Source of the DNA: Knoellia sp. S7-12
GTDB lineage: Bacteria; Actinomycetota; Actinomycetes; Actinomycetales; Dermatophilaceae
Direction of reading: 5' to 3'
Assembly (NCBI RefSeq): GCF_040518285.1
Contig: NZ_CP155449.1
Span: forward strand, 1,550,001 to 1,614,000
DNA: 64,000 bases
How positions within the stretch are numbered: position 1 is the first letter of the stretch; each line of letters starts with the position of its first letter. A program made the translations under genes and the position numbers. Shown piece by piece: positions 35,294-44,224 of the stretch. The notes under the pieces are model-generated. The model did not search any database. It was given only the letters and a program-made list of their open reading frames with translations, and had not been told where the DNA came from.

Positions 35294-37024
35294 TCAGCGG
35301 TTGATGACCGGGAGCACTAGTCGGCTGGGGTGGGTGCCGCCGTGGTGGACGGTGGTGTCCGCGACGACCATGTCTTCCAACGCCTCGGAGGAGATGACAC
35401 CCCCGGTGTTGGAGTTGCGGTCGTAGTGCGGGAAGTTGCTCCCGGACATGTCCAACCGGATGCGGTGGCCGGGCAGGAAGACGTTCGAGGTGACCGACAT
35501 CTTGACGCTGACCTCGTAGACATCCCCCGGGGTCATCAGTTCGGGCTCTGAGAGGCTGTTGCGGTACCGCAGACGCAGGATCCCGTCACACAGGTTGATC
35601 GCCCGCCCGTCGGGAAAGACATCGACGAGCTTGGCGCTGATGTCGGTATCCACGGTGGACGCCGACACGAAGACCTTCAGCTCGACGAACCCGGTGACCT
35701 CGACCGGCTCGGTGAGGACCGGACCGGTGTAGCAGAGCACGTCGGGGCGGCTGTCGACCACCCGCTGGTCGACCGGGCCGATCAGACCGGGCAGGGACGG
35801 CAACAAGGCGCCTCCCGCAGTCGGTACGGGGTCGCGGGGGTCGTAGCGGAATCCGTCGCTGCCCTCGACGGCCGGGGCCTCGGACTGAAGAGCGCCGTCG
35901 CCGCCGCGGGTGTTCGCCGAGCCTCCACTGGTCAGGTGGAAGTCGTTGTACTGGGTGTCGGGCAGGGGCCAATCGGCCTCGTCGCGCCACTGGTCGATGC
36001 CCATGACGAAGATCCGCACCCGGGGAGCAGGCATCGCGGGGGCCTGCTTCTTCAGCATCTCGTCGAAGAAGGGGACGTGGTCCATGCCGAGGTCCCCGGC
36101 CGCGGCCAGACCGAAGAAGCGGTCCGGGAACTGTCCGGTCAGGTTGATGTGGTCCCAAGGGCCGATCACCAGCCGGGATTCCTCCCGGGCCCGCTGCGAT
36201 CCCGCTCCGGTGCGGATGCGGACAAAGTCGGCGACCTGCTCGTGGACCTTGAGGTCGTACCAGCCGCCGGTCTCCAGCACCGGGACGGTGACCTCGTTCA
36301 GGCGCGTGGACCAGTCCTGAGCCTTCCAGTAGTCGTCGAAGTCGGGGTGGGCCAGCCACTCGTCCAGCCAGCATCCCTGCCCTAGAACCGGCCGTGCGGT
36401 GACCGGTGTCGGATCGTTGAGGGCCAAGGGATCGAGCAGTGAACCGAAGAGCTGCATCATCCGGGACGGGTCGGTGGTCTCGCCTGTCACGAGTGACCGT
36501 TGCTGGGCGTTGGCGAGCATGAACGCGCTCCACCAAGTGACAAGGCTCAGACACAGGGCCCCACCCTGGGAGTACCAAAGCCCGGCGTGCCAGTTCGTCG
36601 AGGTCACGGTGGGGGCAATGGCTGTCAGGGCGGGGTTGTCTCCCAGGGCCAGGGCGAACTGCGTCATGCCCAGGTAGGAGGCCCCGTAGGCGCCAACGGT
36701 GCCGTCGAACCACTCCTGCTCGGCCAGCCACGCCATGGTGTCCTCACCGTCGGCGATCTCGTTGACCTTGGGGCTGAACTCCCCCTCGGACTGGAACGTG
36801 CCCCGGGCATCCTGCATGACCACCGCGTAGCCGGCGTTGACGAAGGACAGGAAAAGGGGAATCGGAGTGCCGGGCGCGCCGGAGGCGCCGGGCGCGTCCT
36901 TGTCGTAGGGGTTGCGGACCAGCAGGGTCGGTGCCGTCCCCTCTGCGGGCCGCCACACGTTGGCGCGCAGGGTCACCCCGTCGCGGGTGGTCATGGGGAC
37001 GTTGCGCTCGTAGATGTGGGACAT
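35294..37024 (-). CDS. CocE/NonD family ester hydrolase (cocaine-esterase-like)
   Basis: 576 residues, close to the length of Rhodococcus cocaine esterase. Alpha/beta-hydrolase nucleophile Ser116 in GASYLG, acid in GGWYDLKV and His in GPWDHINLTG; a C-terminal jelly-roll domain contains DRNSNTGGV, shared with CocE. Such enzymes hydrolyse aryl or acyl esters or amides. No signal peptide, so it acts inside the cell. AGGAG is just before ATG 37024. It is the last gene of an operon with an SDR, an enoyl-CoA hydratase and an acyl-CoA ligase, which suggests stepwise breakdown of an ester. The actual substrate is unknown. Confidence 0.85.
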   Translation of the reverse strand: MSHIYERNVPMTTRDGVTLRANVWRPAEGTAPTLLVRNPYDKDAPGASGAPGTPIPLFLSFVNAGYAVVMQDARGTFQSEGEFSPKVNEIADGEDTMAWLAEQEWFDGTVGAYGASYLGMTQFALALGDNPALTAIAPTVTSTNWHAGLWYSQGGALCLSLVTWWSAFMLANAQQRSLVTGETTDPSRMMQLFGSLLDPLALNDPTPVTARPVLGQGCWLDEWLAHPDFDDYWKAQDWSTRLNEVTVPVLETGGWYDLKVHEQVADFVRIRTGAGSQRAREESRLVIGPWDHINLTGQFPDRFFGLAAAGDLGMDHVPFFDEMLKKQAPAMPAPRVRIFVMGIDQWRDEADWPLPDTQYNDFHLTSGGSANTRGGDGALQSEAPAVEGSDGFRYDPRDPVPTAGGALLPSLPGLIGPVDQRVVDSRPDVLCYTGPVLTEPVEVTGFVELKVFVSASTVDTDISAKLVDVFPDGRAINLCDGILRLRYRNSLSEPELMTPGDVYEVSVKMSVTSNVFLPGHRIRLDMSGSNFPHYDRNSNTGGVISSEALEDMVVADTTVHHGGTHPSRLVLPVINR

Positions 37025-37105
37025 CAGGTCTCCTCGTTGAGAACTATGGGGCGCACCACTCGGTGCCAGGCGGTTGTCGTGCTGTGTTGCTCTTTGGGGA
37101 CGGGA

Positions 37106-37864
37106 TCAGCGGATGGAAGAGCCGATGGAGATACCGCCGTCGACGTCGAGGACGACGCCGGTGATGTAGCCCGCGGCCTCAGACGCCAGGAACGCGGCGG
37201 CTTCGGAGATGTCGGTGGGCTGCCCGGTGTGGCGCATGGGGACCTTGGCGGTCAGCTTGTCCCGGGCGGGGCCGTTCATCGAGGCCAGCATCGGGGTCTC
37301 GATGAGGCCCGGGGCGATGGCGTTGGCGGTGATGCCGTGGCGGGCGCCTTCCAGGGCCAGGGTGCGGGTCAGCCCGACGAGGCCGGCTTTGGCGGCGACG
37401 TAGTTGGACTGCCCGAAGTTCCCCCGCCAGGACATGGAGGAGAAGCTGACGATCCGGCCGTAGCCGCGTTCCTTCATGCCGGGGAAGACGGCGCGAGCGC
37501 AGTAGAAGGAGCCCCCGAGGCTGACGTCCAGGACCGCACGCCAGTCGACGTCGGTGATGTCCTCTAGGCGGTTGTCCCGGATAATGCCAGCGTTGTTGAC
37601 CAGCACATCGATGCCTCCGGTGTCGGCCTGCACGGAGGCGACCCACGCGTTGACGTCGGCGGAGACAGTCACGTCGAGGACGTCGGTCCGAACCGCGCCG
37701 GCACCCTGGTCACGGATGCCACTACCGGCTGTGGCGAGGGCCTGCTCCGAGACGTCGGCCAGGACCACGGTGGCGCCCTCGGCGGCGAACCGTTGTGCCA
37801 TGCCCAGACCCAGCCCTTGGGCGGCGCCGGTGACGGCGACGACCCGGCCTTCGTAGCGATTCAT
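37106..37864 (-). CDS. SDR-family NAD(P)-dependent oxidoreductase
   Basis: 252 residues. Rossmann signature TGAAQGLGLG, NNAG, catalytic Ser in FSSMSW and Tyr-x3-Lys in NYVAAKAG, as in FabG-like alcohol/ketone reductases. The C-terminus lacks added domains. ATG 37864 overlaps the upstream gene's TGA (TGATG). In the cassette it would oxidise the alcohol released by the esterase or a beta-hydroxyacyl intermediate; which of these cannot be told from sequence. Confidence 0.9.
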   Translation of the reverse strand: MNRYEGRVVAVTGAAQGLGLGMAQRFAAEGATVVLADVSEQALATAGSGIRDQGAGAVRTDVLDVTVSADVNAWVASVQADTGGIDVLVNNAGIIRDNRLEDITDVDWRAVLDVSLGGSFYCARAVFPGMKERGYGRIVSFSSMSWRGNFGQSNYVAAKAGLVGLTRTLALEGARHGITANAIAPGLIETPMLASMNGPARDKLTAKVPMRHTGQPTDISEAAAFLASEAAGYITGVVLDVDGGISIGSSIR

Positions 37865-38658
37865 CAACCGGTGCCTCCCGAGGTGTGAGGGGTGAGGAAC
37901 GACTCCAGGGCGGCGGCGACCGGTTGGGTGGTCCAGTTGCAGGCGAAGGCGTCGAGCTCGGCCTGCAGGGCGTACGCGGGCTCGGCTCCGGTGATGCGGT
38001 GCAACAGGCCCTTGAGAGCGGACTGGGAGGGGCCGGCGGTGGCCGCGAGTTGCGCGCAGACGTCCATGGCTGCGTCCTCCAGCTCGGCCTCGGGGACGAC
38101 TCGGTCGAGCCAGCCGCTGGCGGTGAAGGCGGTGGCGGGGAGCAGTTCGCCGGTCAGCAGCAGCCGCCGGGCCAGACTGTGGCCGACGGCCGTCGGCAGC
38201 CGGACGCTGGACCCGCCGGCGGGCAACAGGCCGTGGCTCAGATGGCCGTCGCCGATCAGCGTGGTGTCCGCGGCGACCACCAGGTCACACGCCAGGGCCA
38301 GTTCCAGGCCGCCGGCGACGGCGTGCCCGTGCAGGACCGCGACCCACGGGGTGGCTGCCGCGGAGATCTGGGTGAAGCACGCCGACACGTCCTCGAGGAA
38401 CCGCACCGGGTGGGTGCCTCCGCGGTCACATGCGAGGAACTCGTTGAAGTCGCCGCCGGCGCAGAAGCTCCGTCCGGCACCGCTGACGGCTACGACCTTG
38501 GTGCCGGGGTCGGCGTCGGCGTCAGTGACCTGCTCGGTGAGGGCGGCGATGAGTGCTGCGTCCAGGGCGTTGCGCCGCTCGGGCCGGTTGAGGGTCAGCC
38601 ACCGCACGTCACCGCGCTGGTCGACGAGCACCGGGTGGGTGGTCGGGGGTGCGCTCAC
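37864..38658 (-). CDS. Enoyl-CoA hydratase/isomerase family protein
   Basis: 264 residues from GTG 38658. Crotonase fold: NRPERRNALD, oxyanion-hole segments GRSFCAGGDF and HGHAVAGGLELALACDL. The second catalytic Glu position is followed by GDGHLSHGLLPAGGSS, so this member may be a hydratase, isomerase or hydrolase. GTG overlaps the acyl-CoA ligase stop as GTGA. It is translationally coupled on both sides within the cassette. Confidence 0.88.
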   Translation of the reverse strand: MSAPPTTHPVLVDQRGDVRWLTLNRPERRNALDAALIAALTEQVTDADADPGTKVVAVSGAGRSFCAGGDFNEFLACDRGGTHPVRFLEDVSACFTQISAAATPWVAVLHGHAVAGGLELALACDLVVAADTTLIGDGHLSHGLLPAGGSSVRLPTAVGHSLARRLLLTGELLPATAFTASGWLDRVVPEAELEDAAMDVCAQLAATAGPSQSALKGLLHRITGAEPAYALQAELDAFACNWTTQPVAAALESFLTPHTSGGTG

Positions 38659-40316
38659 GCGACACCGCCCGGTCGGCTGCGGAGGAGGTAGCGCTGGAGC
38701 TTGCCGCTGGGGGTCTTGGGCAGCGAGTCGTGGAAGTGCACGGTGCGTGGGTAGGCGTGCGCGGCGTAGCGAGTCTTGACCAGCTGTTGCAGCTCGACGG
38801 CGAGCTCGGGGGTGCCTGGGGTGCCCTCGCGGAGCACCACGTGGGCCTCGATGACTTCGCCGCGCACCTCGTCGGGAGCAGCGACGACGCAACACTCCAC
38901 GACGGCGGGATGCTGGACCAACACTGACTCGATCTCAAAGGGTCCGATCCGGTACCCGGCCATGATGATCACGTCGTCGTCCCGTGAGGCGAAGAAGAAG
39001 TCCCCGTCGGCATCGGCCCGGCTCGAGTCCCCGGTGAGGTACCTGCGCCGGTCGGGGCTGAACTTGGAGTCCGCCTGCCCCGGAGTCTGGTACTCGGTGA
39101 ACGTCATCGCCGGGCTCGCCGGGACGTCGACCGCGACCCGGCCCAGCACGCCGGGTCCTGCCGGCTCGTCAGTGTCCTCGGCCAGCACGGTCAGTTCCCA
39201 GCCGGGGATGGCGCGGCCCATGGAGCCGGGCTTGAGCGGGCGGGCGAGGTCGGGGTGGTGGCAGTTGGCCAGCACCATGCCGACCTCGGTCTGCCCGAAG
39301 TGGTCGTGTACCTGCAGTCCCAGGGCGCTTGCTGCCCACTCGTTGACCTCGGGGGTCAGCGGTTCACCGGCGCTGGACAACCGCTGCAGGGCCAGCCCGG
39401 AGGGCACCGGGACCGAGGAGGAGCGCAGGCCGCGGTACACCGTCGGGGCGGCGGCGAAGTCCGTGACCCGCTGCTCGGCCAGCACCCGCCACGTGCCCTC
39501 CACGGAGAAGCCGCCGGAGACCAGCACCGTCGACAGCCCCGCGGACAGCGGGGCGGCGACAGCTGAGTACAGGCCGTAGGCCCAGCCGGGGTCCGCCGCG
39601 CACCAGTAGGTGCTCTCCCCGGTGACGGCCAGCCCGAACTCCAAGTACCCTTGCCAACCGGCCAAGTACGCGACGGGGTGCACCACGCCCTTGGGCTTGC
39701 CCGTGGTCCCCGAGGTGAACATGTGCACGAGCGGGCCATCGCCTCCCACGGCGACTCGAGGCAGCGGTTCCGCTGACGCGGCGGCAGCGACATCGGCCAG
39801 CAGTAGGTCACCGTCGTGCTCGGGTGCCTCGACTCCGGTGACCAGGATGCGGCGGTCGAGGTCTTCGGCCAGGTCGGGGCCGGGCACGAGCTTGGCTCGC
39901 TGGCCGGGGTCGACGACGATGAGCTGGCACCCCGAGCCCTCCAAGCGCATCGCGATGGCCTGCGGGGCGAAGGCGGTGAACAGCGGGACGTACACCCCGC
40001 CCAGCCGCCAGATCGCCACGATCAGCACCACCAGGTCGGTGCTCTTGTCCATCAGGGTCGCCACCCTGTCCCCGCGCCCGACCCCGAGCCCGGCCAGGGC
40101 CCGGGCGCAACGGGTGGACCGCTCGGCCAGCTCGCCGTAGGTCAGGACCTCAGCGGCACCGGTCGCGTCGACAACGGTGAGCGCGACCGCGTCGGCGGGG
40201 TGGTCGTCACAAAGCAGCGCCGCGACGTCAGCAGTCGGGTCGGTGAACCGGGCATGAAGCTCGAGAACGCGGGCCTCGACAGTTGCGTCGACGGCCGACG
40301 ATGGGAATGACGGCAA
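38655..40316 (-). CDS. Acyl-CoA synthetase (AMP-forming)
   Basis: 553 residues. ATP-binding loop MFTSGTTGKPKGVVHP, adenylate-forming YLTGDSSRADADGDFFFASRDDDVI, and C-terminal domain with catalytic Lys in TPSGKLQRYLL. The PGWAYGLYSAVAAPLSAG segment resembles acetyl- and medium-chain or aryl-acid CoA ligases. It activates a carboxylic acid as CoA thioester and is the first gene of the operon, divergent from a TetR-type regulator. Confidence 0.9.
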   Translation of the reverse strand: MPSFPSSAVDATVEARVLELHARFTDPTADVAALLCDDHPADAVALTVVDATGAAEVLTYGELAERSTRCARALAGLGVGRGDRVATLMDKSTDLVVLIVAIWRLGGVYVPLFTAFAPQAIAMRLEGSGCQLIVVDPGQRAKLVPGPDLAEDLDRRILVTGVEAPEHDGDLLLADVAAAASAEPLPRVAVGGDGPLVHMFTSGTTGKPKGVVHPVAYLAGWQGYLEFGLAVTGESTYWCAADPGWAYGLYSAVAAPLSAGLSTVLVSGGFSVEGTWRVLAEQRVTDFAAAPTVYRGLRSSSVPVPSGLALQRLSSAGEPLTPEVNEWAASALGLQVHDHFGQTEVGMVLANCHHPDLARPLKPGSMGRAIPGWELTVLAEDTDEPAGPGVLGRVAVDVPASPAMTFTEYQTPGQADSKFSPDRRRYLTGDSSRADADGDFFFASRDDDVIIMAGYRIGPFEIESVLVQHPAVVECCVVAAPDEVRGEVIEAHVVLREGTPGTPELAVELQQLVKTRYAAHAYPRTVHFHDSLPKTPSGKLQRYLLRSRPGGVA

Positions 40317-40355
40317 CGGAAACTCCTAGGCGATCGAGGGCTGACTTGAGCCGCA

Positions 40356-40387
40356 TTGGGTACGATACACGGCACGTAAGTACCCAA
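40356..40387. promoter_or_regulatory. Candidate TetR operator between ligase and regulator genes
   Basis: TTGGGTAC (40356-40363) and GTACCCAA (40380-40387) form perfect 8-bp arms with a 16-bp spacer that itself contains a TACG/CGTA pair. It is 40 bp before the acyl-CoA ligase start and 30-odd bp before the regulator, the usual place for a TetR-family site that controls both. Confidence 0.6.
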
Positions 40388-40416
40388 GTCAATACCCTGA
40401 TGCGAGGATGTCCTGC

Positions 40417-41130
40417 ATGACGATGCGGATGCCTTCGATACCGTGGTCCGGTGACGCATCGATGAGCGAAAACCCCGCGCACCAGGCCGACGTGACCCGG
40501 GTGCGAGCGGCCGCGGCGGTGCCGGGGAACTCGGTGCGTCGCCGTCGAGTCGATCCGGAACGCCGCTCCCAGCTGCTGATCGCTTTGGAGGACCTGGTGC
40601 TGCGGGAGGGGTTCACCGCCCTCAGCGTCGATGACATGGCCCGGCGGCTGCGCTGCTCGAAGGCGACGCTGTACAGCGTCGCCAGCAGCAAGGAGCAGTT
40701 GGTCATCGCCTTGACCAAGCACTTCTTCCGCCAGGCCACCGAGGAGATCGAGGAGGCCGTCAGCGCAGTCGAGGACCCTCGACTGCGGATCTCGACGTAC
40801 CTCGCCGGAGTGGGGACGGCGATGAGTCGCTGCTCGCCGGTCTTCTACACCGACATGGTGGGGTACGCCCCCACCGCGGACGTGTATGCCGCCAACTCCG
40901 ACGCCGCGGCCCGTCGGGTCCGCGAGCTCATCGACTCCGGTGTGCGGGCTGGGGCGTTGCGCGCGGTGGACGGGACCTTCGCCGGCCAGCTCGTCGCGCT
41001 GGCCATCGAGGGAATCCAGTCCGGCGCTCTGCTCAGCCCTACCGGCCTGAGCGCCGGTCAGGCGTACACCGAGATGGCTGACCTGCTGCTCCACGGCCTC
41101 AACGCCACTCCTGGCCACACGCCCGACTGA
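40417..41130 (+). CDS. TetR-family transcriptional regulator
   Basis: About 237 residues. The helix-turn-helix LSVDDMARRLRCSKATLYSVASSKEQLV is preceded by an unusually long polar N-terminus (about 40-45 residues). Start is uncertain: ATG 40417 has GAGG 9 nt upstream; ATG 40408 and ATG 40462 (giving MSENPAHQ) are in frame. The C-terminal ligand domain ends near LLLHGLNATPG. It is divergent from the CoA ligase and probably represses the catabolic operon until its ligand (likely an acyl-CoA or substrate) binds. It carries the only octamer word of the cassette (40887). Confidence 0.88.
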   Translation: MTMRMPSIPWSGDASMSENPAHQADVTRVRAAAAVPGNSVRRRRVDPERRSQLLIALEDLVLREGFTALSVDDMARRLRCSKATLYSVASSKEQLVIALTKHFFRQATEEIEEAVSAVEDPRLRISTYLAGVGTAMSRCSPVFYTDMVGYAPTADVYAANSDAAARRVRELIDSGVRAGALRAVDGTFAGQLVALAIEGIQSGALLSPTGLSAGQAYTEMADLLLHGLNATPGHTPD

Positions 41131-41168
41131 CGGCCCCAGCCCACCGCACCAAGTCGATCGGTGGAGGC

Positions 41169-41708
41169 TTAGACGGGGTGACCGAGATGTGCGAGGGCTT
41201 GGCGCAGGAGGACTCCGTGGCCGCGTTCCATCTCGGCGAGGACGCCCGGGGCAAGGGCTTCGTCGGGGGTGAGCCAGGCAAGGTCGAGGGCGTCCTGCTG
41301 TGGGGCGCAGTCGCCCGAGACAGGGACTACGAACGCGAGTGAGACGGCGTGCTGGCGCGGGTCGTGGAAGGGCGTCACGCCGGGGGTGGGGAAGTACTCG
41401 GCCACGGTGAACGGGACAGGCGAGGTGGGGACCTGTGGCAGGGCCATGGGGCCGAGGTCCTTCTCGAGGTGCCGGAGGAGGGCGTCACGGACGCGCTCGT
41501 GATAGAGCACGCGGCCGGAGACGAGCTCGCGCTGGATGTCTCCGTCGCTGGAGGCTCTCAGCAGCAGGCCCACCGCTGAGACGGCCCCGCGCTCGTCGAC
41601 CCGGACCGGGACGGCGTCGACATAGAGGATCGGCAGGCGCTCACGGGCGTTGTCGAGCTCTTCGCGGCTCAGCCAGGCGGGTGTGCTGTCGACTTCGAGG
41701 GGACCCAT
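41169..41708 (-). CDS. NUDIX-like family protein (DUF4916 type)
   Basis: 179 residues that follow the Nudix fold order. The Nudix box can be traced at SGRVLYHERVRDALLRHLEKDLG, but the REUxEE core reads RHLEKD, so two metal-binding Glu positions are changed. The family is common in Actinobacteria as a degenerate Nudix protein and probably binds rather than hydrolyses nucleotides. It sits next to, but does not overlap, the B12 uptake operon. Confidence 0.75.
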   Translation of the reverse strand: MGPLEVDSTPAWLSREELDNARERLPILYVDAVPVRVDERGAVSAVGLLLRASSDGDIQRELVSGRVLYHERVRDALLRHLEKDLGPMALPQVPTSPVPFTVAEYFPTPGVTPFHDPRQHAVSLAFVVPVSGDCAPQQDALDLAWLTPDEALAPGVLAEMERGHGVLLRQALAHLGHPV

Positions 41709-41738
41709 GGTCGCGATTGTGCCAAAGGGCAGCGGCGG

Positions 41739-42611
41739 TCAGTGAGGGGTGTCCGACCCGGCGATCCGTGCTGCGGTGAACTCGACGGGTGCCTCGAATG
41801 CCGCCTTGCGTGCGGCGCGGCGCAGGGTGCGCAGCACGACGCTGCCGGTGAGGGCCACGAGAACGATGTTGGTGATCGCGCGGCCGATGTCCCAGCCGAG
41901 GGAGGTCGCGAAGGAGTAGACGAGGAAGCGGTGCAGGTTGTCGACGAGCGGAGCGCCGGCAACGAAGGAGAGGGCGCCCTCGAGGCCGGTCGTGAACGGC
42001 CAGAACATGAGGTTGAGGGCGACTCCATAGAGCACCCCGGACACTGCTCCGTATGCCGCGAGGAGAGCGATCTCGGCCTTCCCCTTGAGCGGTGGCAGCA
42101 GTCCGGCACCCAGGCCCACCCATGCCGCGCCGAGCATCTGGAACGGCAGCCAGGGGCCGACGCCTCCGGTGATGAGCGAGGAGGCGAAGAGTGTCGTCGC
42201 GCCGAGGACGAAGCCAAACCCGGCGCCGAAGACGCGGCCGCCGAGGATGAGGAGGAAGAAGACGGTCTCGAGTCCCGCAGTCCCGGCGCCCACGGGCCGC
42301 AGGGCGGCGCCGACGGCGGACAGGACGCCCAGCATGGCGATCGCCTTGACGTCGAGCCCGCCCTCGGAGATCTCGGCGAGGACGACGGCGAGCAGCAGAG
42401 GCATGAGCAGCGAGAAGAGCAGGGGTGCGTCGGTCGAGTGGCCGAAGGTCGTCCCGGGGTCGACGATGAGCGGCCACCCGAAGGCAACGACTCCGGCGAG
42501 GCTCACGGCGGTGATGGCCGCGATGGAGCGCGGTCGCAACCGGATTGCTCGGATTCGAGCCGCCGGCGCCGCCCGGGTCTCCGGTGGCGGGGGAGTGGCG
42601 AGCGCGGTCAC
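41739..42611 (-). CDS. ECF transporter S (substrate-binding) component
   Basis: 290 residues from GTG 42611, with about eight hydrophobic segments after a polar N-terminus. The layout and Gly-rich helices (GGRVFGAGFGFVLGATTLF, GVGPWLPFQMLGAAWVG) match actinobacterial ECF S components. GTG overlaps the ATPase stop as GTGA. In a riboswitch-controlled operon with T and A components, the ligand is most likely cobalamin. It is longer than most S components (about 180-200 residues). Confidence 0.8.
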   Translation of the reverse strand: MTALATPPPPETRAAPAARIRAIRLRPRSIAAITAVSLAGVVAFGWPLIVDPGTTFGHSTDAPLLFSLLMPLLLAVVLAEISEGGLDVKAIAMLGVLSAVGAALRPVGAGTAGLETVFFLLILGGRVFGAGFGFVLGATTLFASSLITGGVGPWLPFQMLGAAWVGLGAGLLPPLKGKAEIALLAAYGAVSGVLYGVALNLMFWPFTTGLEGALSFVAGAPLVDNLHRFLVYSFATSLGWDIGRAITNIVLVALTGSVVLRTLRRAARKAAFEAPVEFTAARIAGSDTPH

Positions 42612-44224
42612 GAAGGCACCCCCACGGCATACCGGACGTCGTCGACGGTGAGCCACGGCTGGGGTGCGGTGATCTTGGCGACCTGCGGGGCGAAGGCCGG
42701 GCTCGAGACGACGACGTCGGCGGTGGGGCCGTCGGCGACGAGCTCACCGGCCGCCATGACGACCACCCGGTCGGCGGTCTCGGCGACGAACTCGACGTCG
42801 TGCGTCGACACCACCACGCACCGACCCCGCTGCGTGAGGGCGTGCAGTGCGCTTCTCAGGGCCGCCTTGCCGGAGTAGTCGAGACCGCGGGTGGGCTCGT
42901 CGAGAAGGAGGACAGGTGGGTCGGCGGTGAGCTGGACGGCGAGGACGACCGCGAGCCGTTGTCCTTCGGACAGGTCGCGAGGGTGACGATCGTCGGGTAT
43001 GCCGGGTGCCAGGTTGTCGAGCAGGCTGCGACAGGTGCCGGGCTGGCGACCGCTCTCGCGGTCAGCCTGGTGGCACTCGGCGCCGACCGAGTCGAGATAC
43101 AGGAGGTCGGCAGCGGACTGGGGGACGAGACCGACATGGCCGCGTCGTTCGGCGGCATCGAGCTGGTGCACGTCGACGGTCGTTGAGTCGGGGTTCGTCA
43201 CGCGCACGCTGCCCGAACGGAGCGCGCCTGACCCCTGCAGGCCCCAGAGGAGCGAGGACTTGCCGGCACCGTTGCGACCCATGAGTGCGGTGATCTCCCC
43301 ACCACGCAGCGAGAGGTCGACATCGGCGACGGCGACCACGGTGTCGTGCTGGATGACGATGTCCTTGGCCACGACGAGAAGCGGGCCGTCGGGCGGTGTC
43401 GTCTGCCGGGACGCGACGGGGAGCGAACGCCACTCAGAGGCACGTCGGCGGGCATCGCGCACCGACAGCGGCAGGGGCGACCAGCCGGCCCAGCGACCGA
43501 GCTCGATGACGGGCGGTGCGACGTCGGCTTCGATCATCATGTGCGCCGGATCACCCTGTGAGACAACGCCATCGAGGCCTACGTGGACGACGGTGTCGGC
43601 ATATTGGAGGACGCGTTCGATGCGGTGCTCCGCCACGATGACCGTGACTGCCAGGTCGTGGACGAGGCGGGTGATGGTGGCGAGGACGTCCTCGGCGCCC
43701 GTCGGATCCAAGGCCGACGTCGGCTCGTCGAGGACGATGACCTTGGGGTGGGCAGTGAGGACCGAGCCAATGGCAACGCGTTGCTGTTGGCCCCCCGAGA
43801 GCTCGCTCAGGGCGGCGCCGCGCAGTTCAGCGATACCCAGGACGTCGAGCGTCTCCTCAACCCGTTTGCGCATCGTCGACGCGGACAGGCCGAGCTGCTC
43901 CATGCCGTAGGCGAGCTCCTCCTCGACCGTGTCCGTGACGAAGCCGGCAAGCGGGTCCTGGCCGACGACACCCACGAGATCGGCGAGGTCGCGCGGGCGG
44001 TGGTCGCGGGTGTCACGCCCGTGGATGCGGACGTGCCCGGCGAGGGTCCCGCCGGTGAAGTGGGGGACATGACCGGTGATCGCCCCGAGCAGGGTCGACT
44101 TGCCCGAGCCGGTGCGGCCGACGACGAGCACGAGCTCGCCCTCGTCGATGCTCAGGGTGACGTCACGCAGCACCGGTTGGGTGGCGCCGTCGAAGGTCAC
44201 CGTGACCCGGTCGAGTTCGATCAC
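42608..44224 (-). CDS. ECF transporter ATPase, two fused nucleotide-binding domains
   Basis: 538 residues from GTG 44224. First domain: GRTGSGKST, signature LSGGQQQRVAIG and Walker B VIVLDEPTSALDP. Second domain: GRNGAGKSS and LLLDEPTRGLDY, but its signature is altered (LSEGQRLAVVLAV). The fusion replaces separate EcfA1 and EcfA2. It powers import through EcfT and the S component. Overlaps both neighbours by GTGA. Confidence 0.9.
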   Translation of the reverse strand: MIELDRVTVTFDGATQPVLRDVTLSIDEGELVLVVGRTGSGKSTLLGAITGHVPHFTGGTLAGHVRIHGRDTRDHRPRDLADLVGVVGQDPLAGFVTDTVEEELAYGMEQLGLSASTMRKRVEETLDVLGIAELRGAALSELSGGQQQRVAIGSVLTAHPKVIVLDEPTSALDPTGAEDVLATITRLVHDLAVTVIVAEHRIERVLQYADTVVHVGLDGVVSQGDPAHMMIEADVAPPVIELGRWAGWSPLPLSVRDARRRASEWRSLPVASRQTTPPDGPLLVVAKDIVIQHDTVVAVADVDLSLRGGEITALMGRNGAGKSSLLWGLQGSGALRSGSVRVTNPDSTTVDVHQLDAAERRGHVGLVPQSAADLLYLDSVGAECHQADRESGRQPGTCRSLLDNLAPGIPDDRHPRDLSEGQRLAVVLAVQLTADPPVLLLDEPTRGLDYSGKAALRSALHALTQRGRCVVVSTHDVEFVAETADRVVVMAAGELVADGPTADVVVSSPAFAPQVAKITAPQPWLTVDDVRYAVGVPS

